The notes beneath the pieces were generated by a model, which was given only the letters and a program-made list of their open reading frames with translations, was not told the DNA's origin and ran no database searches. Positions 33,604 to 45,231 of a DNA stretch of 64,000 nt are shown piece after piece; positions within the stretch are counted from its first letter, which is position 1; each line of letters opens with the position of its first letter. Source of the DNA: Quillaja saponaria (lineage: Eukaryota; Streptophyta; Magnoliopsida; Fabales; Quillajaceae); assembly GCA_029379385.1 (NCBI GenBank), contig CM055613.1, forward strand, positions 22,603,652-22,667,651, given 5' to 3'. The position numbers were made by a program, and so were the translations under genes.

Positions 33604-36600
33604 TGTCACACCCTCATATGACAGGTATGACTGGCTGGAGGAATGGATAATAAAACCACCGTAACCCTGACTTCACATCCACTGAACACAAATGACTCTT
33701 GAACACAAGTAAAACAAAAACTTTGTTGCATTAGATTAAAAATAAAAACTTTTATAACAAACATATGACATTTTTAACTTAAAATTTTGAGATAGGTTGC
33801 CCATAAAGTGGAACATACCCAATAATACATATATATAATATACACGACAAAATACAAGGCCTAATGTGACTGCAACTCCATCCTGTGGCTTCAAGTGTGA
33901 TCTTGACTATATACCTTACCGTAGTATAATCGGTAAGTCACGACTCCCTAAGTGACGACTACTAATTTCCTAATACTTAAAAAAAAAAAACAACAAAAGA
34001 AGAATGAGTCACAATGACTCAGTGAATGAAAAGTGTACCCCCAGGGTACTTGCATCAATAAGAGTATAACCCATATTGTCAAATAATTTCATACATAATT
34101 ATCATATTACTATTAAAGATATCACATACGTACATTCAAATAATATAAAATTTAATCAACCTCATTTATACAAAACACAAGATAAAAAATAAATAAATTT
34201 ATTTAGAGCATACATATCAAACAATTCAACCAAAAGGGCCAATTAGAGTAGCTTAGCACCTACACATCAAATATCCTTCCACCGGCCAGTTTTCGCACCC
34301 ACACACAAAATATATTCTCCATACATATCCATCTTACTGGGGCTGAGTTATTCTAATATTCAAAATCACATGTCATAAAACCAAATCAAAATATCCTAGG
34401 TACACCCGAATTTTATTTCAGAAGTAAAAACCATTTCAGATAAAAATTCACTTTATTGGCCCTTATTAAACACAAATAATTTCATACATCAAATGTAATT
34501 CAAATATATCAATTCAACACTACATATTCTAATATACTACTCAATAAAACAATGTTACTCAAATACACAAAAATAATTGCACATATTCATCTAGGAATCA
34601 AAGAGCACGTAATCCACTCACAAAGTTCAAGGATGGGATTCCTCATTCCATCTGATACTATCCGGAGCTGAAAATCATAAATTGATATATTACTTACAAT
34701 AATCACTTAAGAATTAATTTCATGATTTCTTAATCATATATAAACACGCTTAACATATTTCTTGAATGTTAACTCCTCTTAACTCTTTTTCCGAATATAT
34801 TATAGTAAAGTTAATTAGTTCAATTTATTCAATAACTTAAATTCTATGATTTAATATTAACCTAGTCAATTTCATGTCTCCTAATTTGCTATTTAACAAA
34901 TGAAACCTACATAAATTAACTTCCATGCATATATTACATTTAATTTCTATTCATCATCTTGTTAACTACCTAAGTTTAAATTACTTTCATGATTGTGTGT
35001 GTGTATATATATACACTCCTAATTCAACATCTAGTTTCTCCTAACCAACTCACTAATTATTTATAATTCCATGCACTTATATAACAAATCAACTAACACA
35101 ATTCCTAAAACACAACTTGATTATTCAAACTAACTTGCTTTACATTTCTAATTAAACATAAAGAATTTATAACTAACTCATCTAAATTAGAATTTAACAA
35201 CACTTAAACTAACATTACTAATTTACTGAATCAAAGTTCTAAACTTATACCTTTATTACCCTAACACCTTAAAAGCAAAATGAATCCTTAAGAACAAATT
35301 TAAAAACTTAAACTTTGGAGCAGTTTAACTCCGGAGCTGCCTTATTTCATGCTACCCGTGAGGTAGCATGGTTAGTTTTTATCAAAAAAACAAGTTGGCT
35401 CACCAAAGTAAGGGTGGTTACCATCTGGTTCATTCCTCACAACTGCAATCAGTCGAAACAGGGCATGTCAACAACTCTTGGTACAGCTATTGCCTGCCTC
35501 CCTTTTGGTTCACTCATACACTTTTAACAAATCAACTAACACAATTCCTAAAACACAACTTGATTACTCAAACTAACTTGCTTTACATTTCTAATTAAAC
35601 ATAATGAATTTATAACTAACTCACCTAAATTAGAATTTAACAACACTTAAACTAACATTACTAATTTACTAAATCAAAGTTCTAAACTTATACCTTTATT
35701 ACCCTAACACCTTAAAAGCAAAATGAATCCTTATGAACAAATTTAAAAACATAAACTTTGGAGCAGTTTAACTCCGGAGCTGCCTTATTTCATGCTACCC
35801 GTAAGGTAGCATGGTTAGTTTTTATCAAAAAAACAAGTTGGCTCACCAAAGCAAGGGTGGCTACCATCTGGCTCATTCCTCACAGCTGCAATCAGTCGAA
35901 ACAGGGCATGGCAACAACTCTTGGTACAACTATTGCCTGCCTCCCTTTTGGTTCACTCATACACTTTTAACAAATCAACTAACACAATTCCTAAAACACA
36001 ACTTGATTACTCAAACTAACTTGCTTTACATTTCTAATTAAACATAATGAATTTATAACTAACTCACCTAAATTAGAATTTAACAACACTTAGACTAACA
36101 TTACTAATTTACTAAATCAAAGTTCAAAACTTATACCTTTATTACCGTAACACCTTAAAAAGCAAAATGAATCCTTAAGAACAAATTTAAAAACTTAAAC
36201 TTTGGAGTAGTTTAACTCCCTCATGGTCCATGATCCACATGGCAGCATATTTGCTACCTTATTTCATGCTACCCGTGAGGTAGCATGGTTAGTTTTTATC
36301 AAAAAAACAAGTTGGCATACCAAAGAAAAGGGTGGTTACCATCTAGCTCATTCCTCACAGCTGCAATCAGTCGAAACAGGGCATGGCAACAACTCTTGGT
36401 ACAGCTATTGCCTGGCTCCCTTTTGGTTCACTCATACACTTTCACACAATCATACACCCACTCAACAAACTTTGGACTCAAGGGTAGGAATTTATATAAG
36501 CATGGCTGGAAATTTCTTTGCTTAAAACAGAGCACACACTCATTAAAGAGAAGACATACACTGGCAACAAGGAAGAGGAAACAAACTAGAACAAAGAGGA

Positions 36601-36880
36601 AAGAAAGGAGGACAAGTCTTACCTTCACTCAGTTTTCACTACACCTAAAGCTAGTGGGTTAAGTTAAGTATAGCGTTAAGAAAGGAGAAAGGGAAGAAGG
36701 AGAAACTCGGCAGAACAATAAGAAGGATAGGCTGTGCAACATGAAAGAAAATGAAAGTGAATTGCATAAAAATAAAATAAAATAAACAAAAATAAAAAAG
36801 AATTTACCAGTAAAAGGATTTTATTTTGTGGTTCTAATTCAATCTTAATAATTATTTGTAGTTATATATATATATATATT
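33604..36880 (-). repeat. 3' LTR of chromovirus 2, enlarged and truncated
   Basis: It starts TGTCACACCCTC and follows the right-hand LTR (45232 onward) closely to about 36880. It is longer than its partner there because a 443-bp segment is triplicated. The last ~280 bp of the LTR and the polypurine tract are missing. Confidence 0.85.
35083..36441. repeat. 443-bp tandem triplication inside an LTR
   Basis: AACAAATCAACTAACACAATT starts units at 35083, 35526 and 35969, exactly 443 bp apart. Each unit runs to a GGTTCACTCATACACTTT segment. Units 1 and 2 differ at few bases. Unit 3 is longer because it keeps a segment (about 36217-36258) that is also present in the single copy of the other LTR (46995-47040). 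Near-duplicate open frames at 35315, 35758 and 36223 are copies of this repeat and not genes. Confidence 0.93.
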
Positions 36881-37231
36881 TGTAGTTATGATTGTTGTTT
36901 ACCTGAATCATTCAAATAGATAGGATAGCATTGTTTTATCTCATTCTTGGTGTTATAACTCAATACATTAACATACGTTTTAGAATGTTTGTACGTAGAT
37001 TGTCGTGACTAAAGTAAAATTAAAATAAAAGAATACTTGTATATATATATATATGTATATTTGTAGTTATGATTGTTGTTTACCTGAATCATTCAAATAG
37101 ATACGGGTAGCATTGTTTTATCTCATTCTCGGTGTTATAACTCAATTCATTAGCATAACGTTTTAGAATGTTTGTATGTAGATTGTCGTGACTAAAATAA
37201 AATTAAAATAAAAGAATACTTGTTTATATAT
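36868..37231. repeat. ~181-bp tandem duplication across an LTR/interior/LTR junction
   Basis: TGTAGTTATGATTGTTGTTT occurs at 36881 and 37062. TGTTATAACTCAAT, the start of the nested plus-strand LTR, occurs at 36951 and 37133. The duplicated unit therefore contains the end of the chromovirus LTR, a bit of its interior and the start of the nested LTR. Confidence 0.88.
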
Positions 37232-40200
37232 ATACATATACATATACATATACATACATATATATATATCTATATATATATATATATATATATATAATGC
37301 AATAATTAATTTCACCATATCATTGGTTCATTCAAACTTGAATTAATTTGTGTAAAATTTATTAATGTGTGCAACAGATAAATAAATAAATAATAAATAG
37401 AAAATATTATATATATATATATATATATATGCAATAATTAATTTTCACCAATCATGGGTTGATTGAAACTTGGAAATTAATTTGTGTAAAATTTATTAAT
37501 GGTGTGCAACAAGATAAATAAATAAATAAATAAATAGAAAATAATTATATATATACATACATATGTCTAGAGTAAGTTTACACCATAATTTTTTTAAGTA
37601 GACTTTGACTTTAATTGTATGGCCGTGTTTCATTTTAAATCTTTTATTTTTCCTCTACCTATTGCATCGCCTTTATCCTTCTTTCTCTTTTCCTTTTCGA
37701 TCTTCCCTTGTCTTGGCCGATTATGCTTTTCATCAATTTGTCTCCATCACCTTTCTTTTCCTTTCCTTGTTCTGTTTTCACCTGAGTGTCCCTGTTCTTA
37801 GTTTCCTTTTGGTGTGGCCATATATCACTCCATAGCCGGCTAGCCTTATACAACCAACCTTCCTCCACCCCTTGTCGTTTTCATAGCTCACCTAGGCTTC
37901 AAAGTTTTTAGCTACTGTCTACCTTGTAACCAAGAAGGAAACTCTTTGTCTTAGCCAGTGTATAGAGGATGCTGCTACCCTATTTCATGTCAGCCACTGT
38001 CGTGTAGGTGTGTGTGATGTTTTAGCCGCGCAAGAGGTCTTGTAGCCTCTCAAAATCTACAGCAATTGGAAGTTGGTTGGAGTCTAACCACTCCAACCGT
38101 GAAGGGGATGGTGAGAAATGTAAATCCTTCCTTTAGCTGATTCCTTGCTTTACTTCCATTTACCTTGTTAACCGTGAGTCTACAAGAAAGCAAGTGTATC
38201 AATATCTAATGAATTAGCTAGTTAGGGCTTTAGTTAGAGTAATCAAGTTATGTTTTAGGAATTGTATTAGTTGATTTGTTATATACATACATGGAATTCT
38301 AGATGATTAGTGAGTTAGTTAGGAGTTGCATGTAGAATCTTGATTGATTATGTATAATATTCAAGAAAAACAAGAAAACCTAGATGGTAATTATGTGAAT
38401 TAGAATAAGGAAACTTGGAATTTGATTATTTAGTCCATGAATGTCTTGTCAGCTAGAAGTATAAGGGTGTAGGAATTTCTTGTACTGTGAAGCATCTTGG
38501 AAGAAAGTTGGAAGAGTGTTAGTTTTCTTTATGAATAAAGTTATGCATTTTTTTTAAGTTAATTAGGAGTGTGAAGTTAAGTGGTTATTGAAGAGAAACA
38601 GGGGCAGATTTTTTTCAAGTTAAAGAAATCAAGTATCTTGGGTGTTCTATGGACTGAATTAATTTAGGAATTCCAAAGAGAAAGTGTAGCTTATGGTCTT
38701 TAGATAATATCTGGAAAGTTTTGTAACCTAACTCTTGGTATATTTATCTTTAGAGCTATTATACTGTAGATGGGTCCATACAGGATTTTAGATGAGCTTC
38801 AGTTGGTCCGAGAGACTTTGTCGGGGGTTGTGGGTTGAATTACTTAGGACCTAGAAATAATAATTATTTATAACATATTAAAAGACAATTCTGGAGCTTT
38901 ACAAATTTTAATTCCATATTATGTGTATTTTAGAGGTGTTGGAATTCAGTAGTTTGATTTTCGGGTCTTGATTGAACCTGTCTTGGTGTAACTATGTTTG
39001 AAGGGTCTTAAAGGATGAATTAGGAGTGGGGTACTGAATATGAATTGTTTCTAACATCTTGATAAACTATACTAGAAAGTTTCATAATTTAATTTTCAAG
39101 TATGAGAATTCTATAAGAACTGGAATCCAAGGTTAGCAACCAGAACTTATGCAAGTACCTTATTTGTGTTCATGTGAGGATTTGAGTGGGTTCAAGACTA
39201 ATTTTAGGAGAATTTTCTAAATAAGAAAGATAACTAATGTCCTAGAAATAATATTTGAACTTGGTTTTGTTGAAATTGGCTATGTAAGTTAAAATCAAAC
39301 AAATTATGAAAATGTCTAAAATGAGTTAATTATAAATACATATGCATGAAACTTAGTATTTATAGATTTTCATAGTAAAAAGGTTATAAGCCTATAAAAT
39401 TTTCAAACTAAGTAATACTTGAGAATTTTAATTGCAACTCCGAAAAATGTTGTTGAACTAATGACACGCGTAATCGTAAGAAGAAGTGACAAGTAAGATC
39501 GATAAAAGGTGAGTGGATAAATGTTACCTTTTGGTTGCTAGATTAGTAAGTGTACTTGTTGTGTATATTTGAATAGATATGTTTATATGAAAATATAAGC
39601 ATATGTAGTGGTTAATTGAGTTATTTGAATTATGTTTGACTTGTGACTTTATTTGTGTTTGATATGGGCAAATAAAAGTGTTTTCCTTTCCGAAATGATT
39701 TTTACTTCCAAAATAGAATCTGAGTGCACCTAGGATACTTTGATTTGATTATTTGACATTAATTAAAAATATTCGAGTAACTTAGCCTTAGGGTGGATTT
39801 GTGAGAAGGTATGAAAATTTCAGTAATTCTGTATTTCAATGATTCTGTATTTTAGAAAATTCGTATATATTTCTATTTGGTGCGTGGGCATAAAATTGCC
39901 CAGTGGGAGATATTTGGTGTGTGGGATGCTGAGTTACTCTATTGGCTGCCTTGAATGTTTTGATTGCTTTATTTAATCATCTTGTGTGTTACGTAAATTG
40001 TGATTAATTAATTTTACGATAATTCTATGTATATACAGTGCACTATTGAGTTAAGATATAAAATATGGTTACATGAGATTATTTAATTTATATGTGCTTG
40101 TTTTATTTCAAGTGAAGTTAGAAACCTTTGTGTACATTTTTCCACTCACTGAATCCTTGGGACTCACCATTCTTCTGTTCATATTTTTTTTTATAATAAG

Positions 40201-40360
40201 ATCTCGGTGAGCGTCAATGACCAATACTGGGCTTGTCAAGTATTTGGTGGCAAGGTATAAACTCAAGATCGCTTACTTGAAGTCGAGATTGGAAGTTTGC
40301 AGTCACATTAGAAATTTGGGGTGTCTAGTTTTGTGTTGTGTAATAGTTTAGTTATTTGTT
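37133..40360 (+). repeat. Plus-strand gypsy LTR nested in chromovirus 2, 3' end lost
   Basis: It begins TGTTATAACTC and matches LTR 10222-13591 in the reverse sense to the host element, including GACTCACCATTCTTCTG near 40160 and AAATTTGGGGTGTCTAG near 40311. It stops short of the expected GGGTGTGACA end. The host interior resumes at about 40361 with CCCAGGTGGCTTCTTGATC, the sequence that follows 36950-type interior in chromovirus 1 (near 628). A 132-bp direct duplication lies at 37299-37560. Its open frames are LTR sequence. Confidence 0.8.
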
Positions 40361-41900
40361 GTTCCCAGGTGGCTTCTTGATCATTATGATGTTGCCATAC
40401 AACTTTTATTGAATGAATAACCTTCAATCGAAATTTATGAACTTGCCTATCAATGATTACCGCTGGTTGTTCCTCGTACGTGAGATTCTTATCCACTTGT
40501 ACCTCCTGAATCTATAAAACATAAGATTCATTCCGGAACTACTTCTGAAGCATCAATACATGAAATATCGAATGTACTCTATCCAAGTCCGAGGGTAACA
40601 CTAGTTTGTACACGACTATTCCAATCTTTTCTAAGATCTGGAAGAGTCCAATAAATCTCGGACTTAGCTTGCCTTTCTTACCAACTTTTATGGCCCTTAA
40701 AAGGTGAAACATTCAAAAACACATGGTCACCCACTTTAAACTTCAACTCTCTTCTACGATTATGGGCATATGACTTTTGTCTACTCTTACCTGTCCGCAA
40801 CTTATCACTAATTACTTGTACCTTTTCTACTGCATCCTAGATTAATTTTGGTCCCAATAGTTGATGTTCACCTAGTTCGAACCATTCGACCGGAGATTGA
40901 CATTTCCTCCCATATAATACTTTAAATAGTGCCATTTGAATGCTGCTATGATAACTATTATTATAAGCAAACTCCATAAGTAGAAGATATTGATCTTAAC
41001 TACCTTCAAAGTCCATAACACAAGCTAGCAACTTATCCTCCAAAGTTTGTACAGTTCTCTCGGATTGCCCGTCAGTTTAAGAATGGAAAGCTGTACTGAA
41101 TAATAATTGAGTACAAAGAACCTCCTAAAAAGACTTCCAGAATTCTGCAATAAACTTAGCACCCTGGTTAGAGATAATAGAAATAGGTACTCCATGTAAT
41201 AAAACAATCTCGTTCAAATACAACTTCGCATACTCATGTGCTGAATAAGTAATCTTTACTGGAAGAAAATATGAGGACTTTGTCAAACGATCCACAATCA
41301 CCTAAATAGAATCAAAACCCCTAAAAGTCTTTGGAAGTCCTTATACAAAGTTCATAGTGAATTTCTCCTTTTCCACTTCAAATATCTAGCCTTTGTAACA
41401 TTCTTGCAGGTCTCTGATGTTCAGCTTTCACCTATTGACACACCAAATACCTGGAAACCAAATCAGCCACATCTTTCTTCATTTCATCCCACCAATAAAA
41501 CTTTTTCAAGTCTTGATACATTGTAGAGGAGCCTAGGATGCATAATATAAAATGAACAATGAGCTACTTAACGAATTTTCATTCTCAACTCATATTAGAT
41601 GGCACAACTATCTAGTCATGATACCCCAGTACTCCTTCATTATCCACCCTAAAATCATCTATAACACCCTGATCACATTTAGCTTTCCTAGTACACTACC
41701 TCAGCATTTGTTGCTTGTGCTGCTTTCACCGCTTCAATAAAAGTGGATTTCACCTAAATATGAGCTAATAATACCCAATGTGGAGACACTTCAAATCTAA
41801 CTCCAGCAGGCTATACACCTCATCACCTGACTATGAACAACTGTCAAATAGGATAAACTACCCACTAACTTCCTACTCAAAGCATTCGCAACCATATTTG
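40361..41900 (-). pseudogene. Integrase and chromodomain remnant, chromovirus 2
   Basis: Leftward from about 41900 lie a zinc-finger region and a core with DFVYGLPKTFRGFDSI (about 41345-41300), VIVDRLTKSSYFLPVKITYSAHEYAKLYL, and DGQSERTVQTLEDKLLACV (about 41075-41020). The C-terminal part has LSPRFIGLFQILEK and VHSIFHVLML. A chromodomain is open at 40496-40308 with EEQPAVIIDRQVHKF and KVVWQHHNDQEATWE; its last codons run into the nested LTR. Stops are scattered through the core. It is better preserved than the copy in chromovirus 1. Confidence 0.88.
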
Positions 41901-43196
41901 CTTTACCTAGATGATAAAAATCGAGCAGTCATAGTCCTCCAGAAACTCAATCCACCTACATTGCCTCAAATTCAACTTTCTCTGATAAAATAGGTTTTTG
42001 TGATCAGTGACAATCTCATAAGTCTCACCATATAAGTAATGCCTCCAGATCTTCAATGCAATGATCATTGCCACGATCTCAAGATCATAGGTATGATAAT
42101 TCATCTCATGCCTCTTTAACTGTCTCCAAGAATATGCCATAACTTTACCATCTTGCATCAAATGTAACTGAAATCTAATACAAGAAGCATCATAGAATAC
42201 CATATACTTACCAGTACCTGAAGGAAGTGTAAGAACAGGAACTGAAGTCAACAAGTCTTTAACTTCTGAAACTTTCCTCACAAGCCTCTGACCAAACAAA
42301 TTTAACTCCTTTCTAAGTCAATTAAGTCAAATGAGCGACAATACGAGAGAAATTCTCAACTAACCTCCTATAATATCAGGCCAAACCTAGAGAGCTTCAA
42401 ATTTTAGATATATTTATCAGACAAGGCCAATTTTGAACCGCTTCCACTTTCTTAGGATCAACCTGAATTCCCTCTTTAGAAATCACTTGTATGAGGAAAG
42501 TTACCTGGTTTAACCAAAATTCACACTTAGAGAATTTAGCATAAAACTTGTTTTCTCTAAGTGTTTGCAATACAATGCGAAGATGCTGCTCATGCTCCTC
42601 CTCACTCCAAGAATAATGACAAATTAGTCTAAGAAAAGCTTAAATACACTATTCATCATATCCATGATCATCGCATGAGTATTAATGAGTCCAAAAGTCA
42701 TAACTAAGAACTCATAATGTCTATATCGAGTACGAAAAGTAATCTTCGGAATGTCTTCCCTCTTAATCCGGAGTTGATGATACCCCTAACGAAAGTCAAT
42801 CTTGGAAAACTACTTAACTCCCTACAACTGATCAAATAAATCATCAATCCTGAGGAAATGATACATGTTCTTAATTGTGAATTTATTTAGCTACCAGTAA
42901 TTGATGCACAGTCGAAACGAGTCATCATTCTTTTTAACAAATAAGACAAGAGCACCTCAAGGAGATAAACTGGGATGAATGAATCCCTTAGCTAGTAAAT
43001 CCTACAACTGCACCTTTAGCTCCCTCAATTCACTGGGAGCCATCCGATAGAGGGGAATAGAAATCAATTGACTACCAGGTAACAAGTTAATACCGAACTC
43101 TATCTCCCGATCAGGAAGAAGTATAAGAAGCTCTTCAAAAAATAAGTTAGGGAACTCCTTTACCACCAGAGTTCGCTTCAAAGGAAAACACTCCAA
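41900..43196 (-). pseudogene. Reverse transcriptase and RNase H remnant, chromovirus 2
   Basis: RNase H is open at 42299-41907 (130 codons: VFYDASCIRFQLHLMQDG, MAYSWRQLKRHEMNYHTYDLEIVAMI, YEIVTDHKNLFY). Upstream, the reverse transcriptase shows QVTFLIQVISKEGIQVDPKKVEAV and related blocks (about 42530-42300). An open piece at 43196-43002 ([27 protein letters not shown]) matches the segment leading into the polymerase. The catalytic FIDD region is missing: near 42613 the sequence passes from FVI directly to the segment after the motif, lacking about 25 bp found at 2904-2930 in chromovirus 1. Confidence 0.87.
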
Positions 43197-43229
43197 TTGA
43201 GTATCTTTGACGAAAGCTAAATAAGCCAG

Positions 43230-43700
43230 ATGCTACTTCCTGATCAAATATCTAGCTTGAATAGTTAAAATCAAATTACAAGGAACTTCGCTTTAATCAG
43301 CCTTGAAAAAAAAAATTGGCTACGTAGGAATACTGAACCTGACATTTTTGTCACGATATTCTACCACAGCATGATGGTTAGACAATCAATTCATGCCTAG
43401 AATCATATCATACTTCAACATGTTCTGGATGTCAAATCAACAAAGCATACATCATTATCACCTATAATGACCTCATAAGAAAGGAATATACCGATCTGCC
43501 ATACATAATTTCTCCCAACATAGTCAAAACTCTAAAGGAATCTTAAGAAGCTTAGATGCCCTCTTCACATAAGAAGCAAAATATAGGGATATAAAAGAAT
43601 GAATAGCTCCAGGATCAAACAATACTTTAGCATTAACTGAACAAATAGATAATCTACTTGGTACCACTGCATTAGAAGCCTAAGCATCCTTAGTCATCAA
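43230..43700 (-). pseudogene. Aspartic protease remnant, chromovirus 2
   Basis: Reading leftward, AKVLFDPGAIHSFISLYFASYV (about 43630-43565) matches the gypsy protease active site, but the DSG/DTG triplet is DPG. Further on, YDMILGMN*LSNHHAVVEY (about 43415-43360) corresponds to the usual DVILGMDWL segment with a stop. The piece lies between gag and reverse transcriptase. Confidence 0.75.
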
Positions 43701-45025
43701 AGCATACACATGGGCCTGACCCCTGCCTACTAGTGATGACCCTCTAGCAAAGGTACCACGATCTCGTTGAGATCTAGCATGTGTCATAAGCAATGAAGGT
43801 CTACCCTAAACTAAAGAAGATATCCCAACTAGAGTAGAATGACCTTTCATCAAAGGAAAATCCCTGATACGGTGATCTATAGCCTCACATTTTAAACACA
43901 CACCAGTCTTCCAGTCTGCACTACCCTACATGTATGAACCCACATGTAGAGCATACCGACACCTCAAATGATTGGGGCCCACTAGATGATGTCCTTTACT
44001 ACTAACCTCCAAAGCCCAATCTCGTCTGGCCTCTGTTTGCTTGTTAACCTCCTTGGAAACAACCACACTCGGAGGTAGATTCACCCCCTAAGTTTATAAT
44101 AACTACCAGCTCTAGAAATAAAGAGACTCTCATGTCTCGCCTTCTTATAACTCTCGCACCCTAATTGTCTCTCCAAAATACGAGTCTCTAATCGATATGT
44201 AGCATCAATGGCCTGGATATAGGTAGTAGTGTCTATCACGTACACTGATCTAAATATAGAATCTCTAAAAACATTAACAAACCTCTTCACTCACATCTGC
44301 TTAGTAGCTACCATATGAGAAGCAAAACAAGACAATCTAGTTAATCAGGTCTCGTATTCTGCCATTGTCATGCCCCCCGTCTGAACTAACTGCTCAAATT
44401 TTGAGCATGCTTATCTCGTACACTCTCAGGTAAGAAATGGTCTATAAAAGTTCTACTGAACTCTAGTCGTGCTAGTGAGGTACGCTTTATCTGCTGCTAT
44501 ACAAACATCTTATGCCATTCATAAGCTACATCGTGTAGCTGATAACTGACTAGCTCAACAACATGAATAGGATCACATCCTAAAGCTACACACAATCTAT
44601 CTAACTCCTCTAAGAAAGTATAAGAATCCTGTGCACGGTCTACACCTGAAAATCTTGGTGACTACATCTTTCGAAAATCATGCAGTGTCACAAACACTCC
44701 CCTATCCTGCTGAATTAGAATAAGAGGATTTGCCTCTTGCTGAGGCTAAATAGGAGAAGCTGTTGGAGGCTAGTGGCTGAACCTGTTGTTGTTGGGCCAA
44801 AATCCCAACTAGATCACCTACTGTCCTCTAAACATGATCTAGTTCCTGTACAAGCTGCTATAAGTTAGTATCAGAGGATGCTGCCCGAGCTGGTTTAGTA
44901 GCTCTACCACGTCCCCATTGATATCTACCTTTGACCGCTAGTGCCTGTGGACTGGTAAAACCCTGGTCAAAACTAACATCATGCTGCCTTCCTCGGCCAG
45001 CAACACAGCTGCTATGTTGCATCAT
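43700..45025 (-). pseudogene. Gag remnant, chromovirus 2
   Basis: The ATG at 45025 begins MMQHSSCVAGRGRQHD, followed by Arg/Gly-rich and Gln-rich stretches. The core is recognisable near 44470-44340 as a SKFEQLVQTGGMTMAEYETRLTRLSCFA block, the retrotransposon gag motif. The C-terminal part is open at 44290-44081. A knuckle-like Cys/His region lies near 43975-43880. Stops occur about every 100-200 bp. Confidence 0.75.
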
Positions 45026-45215
45026 ATCTAAAACAAATACAAAATGAGTTTAATATACATTTATCATGTAAAACAAAGGACAGTAAGTTAGGAAAATCAT
45101 AACTTGAAGTTTCAGGATGAATTAGAACGTATTAGTAAGTCCATATAATCTTCAGGTAATGTATGCAAACAAAGCAACAATGTCATATGTTTGTAGTCAT
45201 GCACCTCTAAATCCA

Positions 45216-45228
45216 GGCTTTGATACCA
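45216..45228 (-). other. Primer-binding site, chromovirus 2
   Basis: On the minus strand it reads TGGTATCAAAGCC, three bases in from the 5' LTR. It resembles the initiator-tRNA-Met primer site TGGTATCAGAGCC with one difference. Confidence 0.8.
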
Positions 45229-45231
45229 ACT

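Noticed and set aside
35315..36662. Series of near-identical ORFs of 70-125 codons
   Set aside because: They are copies of the 443-bp LTR repeat and a related frame also appears in the other LTR (47126); no protein family fits, and LTRs are non-coding.
37605..37868. Hydrophobic ORFs on both strands
   Set aside because: They come from a CT-rich part of the nested gypsy LTR that corresponds to the leader region of other LTRs; no motif supports a gene.
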